Part shown: one piece after another, positions 14,018 through 18,850 of the stretch
Numbering within the stretch: position 1 is the stretch's first letter
Layout of the letters: each line of letters starts with the position of its first letter
DNA from: an uncultured Lachnospiraceae bacterium
Lineage (GTDB): Bacteria; Bacillota; Clostridia; Lachnospirales; Lachnospiraceae
Assembly: GCA_947625995.1 (NCBI GenBank)
Contig: CANQQN010000010.1
Span: 1-18,850, forward strand
Direction of reading: 5' to 3'
Length of the DNA: 18,850 nt
Translations under genes and position numbers: made by a program
Notes under the pieces: generated by a model
Database searches by the model: none
What the model was told of the DNA's origin: nothing
The model's input: the letters and a program-made list of their open reading frames with translations, nothing else

Positions 14018-15251
14018 CAACATAGGCTTGAAGCTGACGGCGGTCCTCTTTGCCGTAATCCTATGGCTGATCGTTGTAAATGTGAACAATCCTGTCAGGA
14101 CCGATCAGTACACGGTGCCCGTCACCTTACAGAACACGGAGACAGTGACCGATGCGGGAATGATCTACGAAGTGTTGGATGATACCGACACGGTGACCGT
14201 GACTGTCAGCGCCCCGCGGCTTGTCCTGCAGGAGATGGAAGCTTCTGATCTGACGGTAGTGGCGGATTTTAACAACATTACCCAGATGAACACGGTTCCT
14301 CTCCAAGTTTCCGCGAAGAAGAACGCGAAGAATATCGAGCTTATGAGTCTGAGCCACAACAACCTGATCGTGGAGCTTGAGGAAGCGAAAAGCAAAGAGT
14401 TTCCGGTGACTCTGGAAACGACGGGGAATCCTGCGGAAGGGTATGTGGTCGGCGACACGTCAGTGACGCCAAATCTGGTGACGGTGACAGGACCGGCCAG
14501 ACTGGTGGATGAGATCCACAAGCTGGTGGTGACAGTCTCCGTGGACAACCGGAACGCCACCGCCAAAACCGCAGGGACCATACAGGCGGTCAATAAGGAC
14601 GGCTCGCGGATCGATGACAAACGGCTGGTTGTCAGCCAGCAGGAGGTTATGACCACCGTCAACTTCCTGAAAACAAAAAATGTGGACCTGCGCTTCGCAA
14701 CAGTGGGACAGTGCGCGGAGGGCTATTATCTGGAGGATATCGTCAGCGATCCCACTACCATTACCATTGCGGGGGAATCGGCTTCCATTGAGTCCGTGGG
14801 AACCATAGAGATACCGGATACGGAACTGAATATCGAAGGCGCTTCCGAGGATGTGGTCCGGGAGATCGACGTTTCCGGGTATCTTCCGGAGAATGTGCGG
14901 ATTGCCGAAGGCAGCAGCGCTACAGTAAAAGCGACGGCAAAGATCCGTCAGCTGGAGCAGCGCCAGTTTGTGATCCCGGCCGACAATATTAACCTTATGA
15001 ATACCCCTGAAAACATGCGAGCCAGTTTTGGAGAAGTCAGTGAAGTGATCGTGGTGCTCACCGGCACGGCGGATAATCTGGATCGGGTAAATGCGGATAC
15101 TCTTCAGGTTTCCGTGGATCTGACCGGGCTCTCCGAAGGTATGCACCGGGTGGATCTTGATGTGGTGACGCCGGAAAACGTCAGGGTCATCGGGAACACA
15201 TGGGTGGATGTGACGCTGGAGTCTACGTTGCTGGGAGAACCCGACATGTAA
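13998..15251 (+). CDS. cdaR: CdaR (YbbR-domain regulator of CdaA)
   Basis: 417 residues. One N-terminal membrane helix at about 12-29 (KLTAVLFAVILWLIVVNV) is followed by an extracellular chain of YbbR beta-rich repeats, apparently four, spanning about 35-410. Repeat cues are YTVPVTLQN near 39, EFPVTLETTGNPAEGYVVG near 134, LRFATVGQCAEGYYLEDIV near 230 and RQFVIPADNINLMN near 321. YbbR proteins bind CdaA at the membrane and tune its activity. Start ATG 13998 lies inside the cdaA end with AAAGGATGGG before it, which suggests translational coupling. Length is in the usual range. No lipobox is seen. I see no clear terminator in the 87 bases after the stop. Confidence 0.93.
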   Translation: MKRLLIDNIGLKLTAVLFAVILWLIVVNVNNPVRTDQYTVPVTLQNTETVTDAGMIYEVLDDTDTVTVTVSAPRLVLQEMEASDLTVVADFNNITQMNTVPLQVSAKKNAKNIELMSLSHNNLIVELEEAKSKEFPVTLETTGNPAEGYVVGDTSVTPNLVTVTGPARLVDEIHKLVVTVSVDNRNATAKTAGTIQAVNKDGSRIDDKRLVVSQQEVMTTVNFLKTKNVDLRFATVGQCAEGYYLEDIVSDPTTITIAGESASIESVGTIEIPDTELNIEGASEDVVREIDVSGYLPENVRIAEGSSATVKATAKIRQLEQRQFVIPADNINLMNTPENMRASFGEVSEVIVVLTGTADNLDRVNADTLQVSVDLTGLSEGMHRVDLDVVTPENVRVIGNTWVDVTLESTLLGEPDM

Positions 15252-15338
15252 CCGCAGGACCTGAAAGCAGCAAGATCCGGGGGAAGGCTGATGCCGGATA
15301 TCGCCGTGGCCGTGGCCTGCGGCGCAATGTAAAAAAGG
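15252..15338 (+). other. Gene-free stretch after cdaR with a GC-rich hairpin
   Basis: CGCCG (15302-15306) can pair with CGGCG (15320-15324) around an inner GGC/GCC pairing. There is no T-run after it, only AAAAAA. A 13-codon reading frame (15291-15332) begins after GGGGGAAGG but has no recognisable product. I see no gene or certain terminator here. Confidence 0.35.
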
Positions 15339-15367
15339 TTGTTAAATTCAGGCAAAAATGCTATACT
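15339..15367 (+). promoter_or_regulatory. Extended -10 promoter of ptsH
   Basis: TTGTTA (15339-15344), a 17-base spacer and TATACT (15362-15367), with TGC just before the -10 box as in the cdaA promoter. The predicted start is near 15374. The leader of about 80 bases holds a small GACGGC/GCCGTC hairpin without a T-run. Confidence 0.65.
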
Positions 15368-15452
15368 TTATGAGAGAGGGTTTTGTCTTGGGGGAAGCAG
15401 ACGGCGCATTCTGCCGTCAGGTAACAATATAAGATTTGGAGGATAGGCATAT

Positions 15453-15716
15453 ATGGTAAGTCAAAAAGTGAAAGTAAAAAATCCCACAGGCCTGCATCTG
15501 CGCCCCGCAGGCATTTTGTGCAAGGTTGCGATGCAGTATCACGCACTGACTACGTTTACATTCCGGGATACCACGGCGAATGCAAAAAGTGTGCTCAGTG
15601 TGCTGGGCGCATGTGTAAAGTGCGGAGACGAGATTGAATTTATCTGCGAAGGCGAAGATGAACAGGAGGCGCTGAAGGCGCTTGTGGAAACAGTAGAAAC
15701 CGGATTGGGTGAATAA
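15453..15716 (+). CDS. ptsH: HPr family phosphocarrier protein
   Basis: 87 residues, the standard HPr length. The active-site histidine is His15 in NPTGLHLRPAG, and the HPr kinase site is Ser46 in NAKSVLSVLG. Both are at exactly the classical positions. It passes phosphate from enzyme I to sugar-specific EIIA proteins, and through Ser46 phosphorylation can act in carbon catabolite control with CcpA. Leu16 replaces the usual Ala after the active histidine (HLRPA rather than HARPA). The cysteines at 23, 54 and 57 are more than I expect for HPr. Start ATG 15453 has GGAGG at 15438-15442 and its own promoter. No enzyme I or EII gene is nearby. The next gene, a glycosyltransferase, starts at the stop codon. 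Confidence 0.92.
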   Translation: MVSQKVKVKNPTGLHLRPAGILCKVAMQYHALTTFTFRDTTANAKSVLSVLGACVKCGDEIEFICEGEDEQEALKALVETVETGLGE

Positions 15717-15717
15717 A

Positions 15718-16698
15718 ATGGTAAAATTGTATATTGTCATTCCCTGCTATAATGAGGAGGCTGTTTTGCCGGAGACGTCCAAACGTCTGAAGGAAAAGCT
15801 GAGCGGACTTATGGATGCAGGCAGGATCACAAGGGACAGCCATATTGTATTTGTAGACGACGGATCTAAGGACCGCACTTGGGAGCTGATCAGCGGCCTT
15901 CATCAGGAGGACCGGCTGTATTCAGGCGTGAAGCTTTCCAGAAACAGAGGGCATCAGAATGCCCTTCTGGCGGGACTGTACAGCGTGAAAGACAGGGCGG
16001 ATGCGGTGATCTCCATGGATGCGGACCTTCAGGACGACATCAACGCCATCGACGGATTTCTGGATAAGTATGAAGCAGGGGCAGAAGTGGTGTATGGTGT
16101 GCGCAGTTCCCGCAAAAAGGACACCTTTTTTAAAAAGTTTACCGCGGAATCCTTTTATAAAGTCATGAACTTCATGGGCGCCGACGTGGTGTTCAATCAT
16201 GCGGATTACCGGCTTTTGAGCAACCGCGCTTTAAACGGGCTGTTTGAATTTAAAGAAGTAAATCTGTTTTTGAGAGGCGTTGTGCCCATGGTGGGCTACA
16301 AGTCCGATGTTGTATATTATGAGCGCAATGAACGGTTTGCGGGGGAGAGCAAGTATCCCCTGAAGAAGATGCTGGCCTTTGCCTTTGAGGGGATCACGTC
16401 CCTGAGCATCAAGCCGATACGCATGATCATTTCTCTTGGGTTTCTGATGCTGTTTGTCAGTGTGATCCTGTTGATCTATTTTCTTGTACAGCATGCCCTT
16501 GGCCATACGGTGGCAGGCTGGACAAGCCTGATTGTGTCGGTGTGGGCCATCGGCGCCCTGCAGTTGATCAGTATTGGCGTTATCGGGGAATATATCGGCA
16601 AGGTTTATCTGGAGACAAAGGAACGGCCCCGCTTTATCATAGATATGTTTTTGCATGAGGATGAGGTCCTGTATTCTGTCTCCGAAAAAAATGCATGA
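15718..16698 (+). CDS. GT2 membrane glycosyltransferase (GtrB/dolichol-phosphate-sugar-synthase type)
   Basis: 326 residues. The GT-A catalytic domain is at 1-230, with YIVIPCYNEE at the start, VDDGS at 46-50, the metal-binding DADLQDD at 101-107 and the GtrB-type segment ERNERFAGESKYPLKKM at 202-218. Two membrane helices follow at about 235-257 and 265-290. The family transfers glucose, mannose or a similar sugar from a nucleotide sugar to undecaprenyl phosphate on the inner membrane face. The lipid-linked sugar then modifies surface polymers. The sugar cannot be read here. ATG 15718 is 1 base after the ptsH stop. GTG 15709, overlapping ptsH, is a possible earlier start. The binding site is weak (GGATTGGGTG), so translation is probably coupled to ptsH. 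Confidence 0.9.
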   Translation: MVKLYIVIPCYNEEAVLPETSKRLKEKLSGLMDAGRITRDSHIVFVDDGSKDRTWELISGLHQEDRLYSGVKLSRNRGHQNALLAGLYSVKDRADAVISMDADLQDDINAIDGFLDKYEAGAEVVYGVRSSRKKDTFFKKFTAESFYKVMNFMGADVVFNHADYRLLSNRALNGLFEFKEVNLFLRGVVPMVGYKSDVVYYERNERFAGESKYPLKKMLAFAFEGITSLSIKPIRMIISLGFLMLFVSVILLIYFLVQHALGHTVAGWTSLIVSVWAIGALQLISIGVIGEYIGKVYLETKERPRFIIDMFLHEDEVLYSVSEKNA

Positions 16699-16712
16699 CT
16701 GGAATGCTGAAA

Positions 16713-16790
16713 GTGTTGCAAAGTGATCCGCCGGTTTTTGAAGTCCGGGAAAGCTTCAAAAAGCAGGCCGTCCCTTTGCAGCACCTTTTT
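16713..16790 (+). terminator. Nested hairpins with U-run: terminator or attenuator before the GT4 gene
   Basis: GTGTTGCAAAG (16713-16723) pairs with CTTTGCAGCAC (16774-16784) over 11 base pairs (one G-U), followed by CTTTTT to 16790. Its long loop holds a second perfect hairpin, TTTTTGAAG (16735-16743) with CTTCAAAAA (16754-16762). The later CTTTTTG (16785-16791) can also pair with CAAAAAG (16757-16763), giving an alternative fold that would break up the inner hairpin and draw in the U-run. This could be a plain terminator of the ptsH-GT2 unit or a regulated one. Confidence 0.5.
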
Positions 16791-16815
16791 GCTGTATAGG
16801 AAATTATGGGAATAT

Positions 16816-16891
16816 GGAGCGTTTCAAATCCCATTGATGGCAAATGAGAAACTGTATCCGCGGTTCTCATCGCCCGTCGCCCAAACGCTCC
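16816..16891 (+). promoter_or_regulatory. Structured 5' leader of the GT4 gene
   Basis: GGAGCGTTT (16816-16824) pairs perfectly with AAACGCTCC (16883-16891). Inside, ATGAGAA (16844-16850) pairs with TTCTCAT (16864-16870), extended by GATGGC (16836-16841) with GCCCGTC (one bulge). The whole forms a closed multi-helix RNA of about 76 bases directly before the ribosome binding site. I do not match it to any riboswitch class I know. It has not been folded by computation. Confidence 0.5.
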
Positions 16892-16909
16892 GGAATGGAG
16901 ATGAAAATG
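16885..16909 (+). promoter_or_regulatory. Shared start-site element, copy A (ribosome-site hairpin)
   Basis: ACGCTCCGGAATGGAGAT lies directly before the GT4 start codon. CTCC (16888-16891) can pair with the ribosome binding site GGAG (16897-16900) across GGAAT, hiding it. The same CTCC is also the 3' arm of the 9-base leader stem, so the two pairings exclude each other. Confidence 0.5.
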
Positions 16910-18022
16910 AAAGTTGCGATTGTACATGACTGGCTGACAGTTTATGGCGGAGCGGAGAGCATCATCCGTATTCTTCACAGCCTGTTTCCGGACGCGCCCA
17001 TCTATACGACGGTATACGATCCGGACCGGATGCCGGCTGATTTCCGGAAGATGGAGATCCATACCTCTTTTATTCAGAAATTGCCTTTTGCAAAAAAGAG
17101 ATATACAAATTACCTTCCTTTTATGCCCAGAGCCTTTGAACAGTTTGATCTGACAGGCTACGATCTGGTGATTTCCTCAAACACCTGCTGTTCCAAGGGT
17201 GTGATCACCGGGCCGGACACCCTGCATATCTGTTACTGCAATACGCCTATGCGCTACGGCTGGGAGTTCTATCATGAATACGTGGATAAAAAGAATGGGC
17301 CGGCGCGGTTTTTTATCTCCTGTATGATGAAAAAGATCCGGATCTGGGACAGGCTCAGCGCGGACCGGGTGGATCTGTTCATTGCCAATTCCAAAAACGT
17401 GGCGCGGCGGATCCGCAAGCATTACAGGCGGGATTCCTATGTGATCTATCCTCCGGTGCGCACAAGTATGTTTCAGAAAAGCGAGGACGGCGGCCAATTT
17501 TATCTGGCAGTGTCCAGACTGGTGCCCTATAAGCGCATCGATCTGGTGGTGGACGCCTTTACGGAGCTTGGCCTGCCCTTAAAGGTCATCGGAGACGGAA
17601 GTGAATATGCCGCTATCGCCGCAAAAGCAGGCCCAAACGTGGAAATGCTGGGCCGTTTGGAGGACGAACAGGTGCTGGCCCATATGCAAAGCTGCAAGGC
17701 TTTTGTGTTCCCCGGAGAGGAGGATTTCGGTATTACCCCCATCGAGGCGCAGGCCTGCGGGAAGCCTGTTATCGCCTTCGGCAAAGGAGGCGCGTTGGAG
17801 ACCGTAGTGAAGGATCAGACCGGTGTGTTTTTTTATGAGCAGACAAAGGAGGCCCTGATCAACGCTGTCAGACAGTTTGAGACCATGACCTTTGACGCCG
17901 GTGTGATCCGTAGCCATGCGGAGGCTTTCAGCGAAGAACGTTTTACCAAGGAACTATACGACTATATTATGGGGCAGTACGAAGCATTCCGGCAGCAGAA
18001 AAAAGAAGAGATCGGTATCTGA
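16907..18022 (+). CDS. GT4 glycosyltransferase, WbaZ-like (probable mannosyltransferase)
   Basis: 371 residues in the GT-B fold. The N-terminal acceptor domain is about 1-180, with the family start KVAIVHDWLTVYGGAE and the segment HICYCNTPMRYGWEFYHEY at 108-126. The C-terminal nucleotide-sugar domain is 195-371, with AVSRLVPYKRIDLVVDAF at 201-218 and the E-x7-E-type motif EEDFGITPIEAQACGKP at 271-287. WbaZ-like members add mannose from GDP-mannose to polysaccharide repeat units, and the next gene supplies GDP-mannose. The mannose call thus rests on family and context, not on a proven residue. ATG 16907 has GGAG 6 bases before it. The in-frame ATGs at 16895 and 16901 overlap or touch that site and are less likely. 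Cytosolic or membrane-associated. Confidence 0.9.
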   Translation: MKVAIVHDWLTVYGGAESIIRILHSLFPDAPIYTTVYDPDRMPADFRKMEIHTSFIQKLPFAKKRYTNYLPFMPRAFEQFDLTGYDLVISSNTCCSKGVITGPDTLHICYCNTPMRYGWEFYHEYVDKKNGPARFFISCMMKKIRIWDRLSADRVDLFIANSKNVARRIRKHYRRDSYVIYPPVRTSMFQKSEDGGQFYLAVSRLVPYKRIDLVVDAFTELGLPLKVIGDGSEYAAIAAKAGPNVEMLGRLEDEQVLAHMQSCKAFVFPGEEDFGITPIEAQACGKPVIAFGKGGALETVVKDQTGVFFYEQTKEALINAVRQFETMTFDAGVIRSHAEAFSEERFTKELYDYIMGQYEAFRQQKKEEIGI

Positions 18023-18045
18023 CAAAGGACAGCGGAAGATTGCAT

Positions 18046-18101
18046 GGAAGCGCGGTTTTTCGTGGAGAAGGCCGGGACGCTCCAGAATGGAGATCGATAT
18101 G
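18046..18101 (+). promoter_or_regulatory. Shared start-site element, copy B (before manC)
   Basis: ACGCTCCAGAATGGAGAT (18077-18094) repeats copy A with one change. CTCC (18080-18083) can pair with the ribosome binding site GGAG (18089-18092) across AGAAT. An upstream GGAAGCG (18046-18052) can pair with CGCTCC with one bulged A, as the competing arm. Spacing from GGAG to ATG is 6 bases in both copies. Confidence 0.5.
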
Positions 18102-18850
18102 AATGTTTTTGAAGTGATTATGGCAGGCGGCGGCGGCAGCCGGTTCTGGCCTCTTTCCAGACAGGAAAGGCCGAAACAGCTTTTAAACTTAAGCGGCAAC
18201 GATATTATGCTCAATGAGACCATATTGCGGATGGAGCCGCTGATACCGCGCGGCAACGCCTATATTGTCACAAACGAAAAGCAGGCGGACACGCTGAAGG
18301 CGCAGTTGCTTTCCGGGGTGCCCGGAGAGCAGGTGCTCACGGAGCCTGTGGGGCGCAACACGGCGCCCTGTATCCTGTATGCGGCCCTTGTGCTGAAAAA
18401 GAAATACGGCGACGGGATTATGTGCGTATTCCCGGCGGACCACCATATCGGCGACCGGCCGAAATACAGGGAAGTGATGAGCCGCGCCATAAGGGCGGCA
18501 GAGGAGACCGGCAAGCTGGTGACGGTAGGCATTGCGCCCACCTATGCGGCAACAGGCTACGGATACATTGCCTGCGGAGAGCAGACCGGTCCGGCAGGCG
18601 CCTTTGCGGTGGAGCGGTTTGTGGAAAAACCGGACAGAGAAACAGCAGAGCGATATCTCGCCTGTGGCAGTTATCTGTGGAATTCCGGGGTGTTCGTGTG
18701 GAAGGTTTCCGCCATTCTGCAAGCGTTTTCGGAGTTCCTGCCCGAAATGTACGAGGCCATGGCGCCTGTATACGCGGCGGCGGGCACAAAAGAGGAAGCG
18801 GCTGCGGTGAAGGCGGTCTATCCCGGGCTGCAGAGTATTTCCGTGGATTA
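18099..18850 (+). CDS. manC: Mannose-1-phosphate guanylyltransferase (partial, runs off the right edge)
   Basis: The first 250 residues of a nucleotidyltransferase that makes GDP-mannose from mannose-1-phosphate and GTP in the cytoplasm. The N-terminal signature IMAGGGGSRFWPLSRQERPK (residues 7-26) holds the GTP-binding loop and catalytic lysine region. EPVGRNTAPCI is at 82-92, FPADHHI at 111-117, ATGYGYI at 151-157 and FVEKPDRETAERYL at 174-187, then WNSGVFVWK. All are standard for the family. No stop occurs before the window ends. Full-length versions are about 350 residues, or about 460 when fused to an isomerase domain, and this cannot be decided here. Start ATG 18099 has GGAG 6 bases before it and lies 76 bases after the GT4 stop, with the shared start element between. 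Confidence 0.93.
   Translation, partial: MNVFEVIMAGGGGSRFWPLSRQERPKQLLNLSGNDIMLNETILRMEPLIPRGNAYIVTNEKQADTLKAQLLSGVPGEQVLTEPVGRNTAPCILYAALVLKKKYGDGIMCVFPADHHIGDRPKYREVMSRAIRAAEETGKLVTVGIAPTYAATGYGYIACGEQTGPAGAFAVERFVEKPDRETAERYLACGSYLWNSGVFVWKVSAILQAFSEFLPEMYEAMAPVYAAAGTKEEAAAVKAVYPGLQSISVD

Noticed and set aside
12413..14089. 558-residue open frame on the - strand opposite the second membrane gene and cdaA
   Set aside because: His/Gln/Arg-rich shadow typical of the strand opposite membrane and GC-rich genes. CdaA on the + strand has intact catalytic motifs.
15291..15332. 13-codon reading frame (MPDIAVAVACGAM) after cdaR with a G-rich site before it
   Set aside because: Too short to judge. 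No repeat or attenuator logic is visible after it, so it was kept only as a note on the gene-free stretch.
1..18850. CRISPR arrays, insertion sequences, integrases, rRNA
   Set aside because: No regularly spaced repeats, transposase or integrase motifs, or rRNA-like stretches were seen on either strand.

Overview
This window looks like a chromosomal segment from a gut-type Firmicute, most likely a Lachnospiraceae member or close relative. The support is GGAGG-type ribosome binding sites, TTG-containing -35 boxes 17 bases from TATAAT-like -10 boxes, a dockerin-bearing enzyme, an ammonium channel fused to PII, a lone MreB/Mbl, and a cdaA-cdaR operon. The genus is inference. All convincing genes lie on the + strand. 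There is no transposase, integrase or CRISPR array.

Layout. (1) 1-517: a splice of two unrelated gene pieces. A MATE transporter fragment runs directly into a zinc M15 peptidase with a C-terminal dockerin, and both are broken at the joint. (2) 553-1871: a promoter, a ParA-type ATPase and an overlapping small lysine/alanine-rich protein with an AT-hook-like motif. (3) 1872-3991: a strong promoter, a terminator-like hairpin in the leader, the Amt-PII fusion gene, then a terminator. (4) 4015-5135: a membrane acyltransferase with a probable TTG start. (5) 5163-5316: tRNA-Gln(CTG) with its own promoter and terminator. (6) 5355-8510: acyl-ACP thioesterase, CvfB-like S1 protein, RidA and MreB/Mbl, ending in a terminator. 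(7) 8549-11514: RecD2 helicase and ComF phosphoribosyltransferase, the latter probably starting at a CTG that overlaps the recD2 stop. (8) 11522-15251: an extended -10 promoter and a four-gene cluster of two unrecognised membrane proteins, diadenylate cyclase CdaA and its YbbR-domain partner CdaR. (9) 15339-16698: a promoter, HPr and a GT2 glycosyltransferase. (10) 16699-18850: a structured leader, a WbaZ-like GT4 glycosyltransferase, and mannose-1-phosphate guanylyltransferase, which runs off the right edge.

How the parts fit. The right end is the start of a polysaccharide locus: a membrane GT2 that probably loads a sugar on a lipid carrier, a GT4 and GDP-mannose supply. The c-di-AMP cluster is probably tied to envelope or osmotic homeostasis. 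The Amt-PII gene is nitrogen acquisition with a built-in sensor.

The strongest candidates for something undescribed are: a shared translation-start element, ACGCTCC-R-GAATGGAGAT, before both the GT4 gene and manC, in which CTCC can pair with the GGAG ribosome binding site; the ParA/AT-hook pair; and the two unknown membrane proteins joined to cdaA. The left-end chimera needs checking as a possible assembly fault. There is no gene-free stretch longer than 300 bases.
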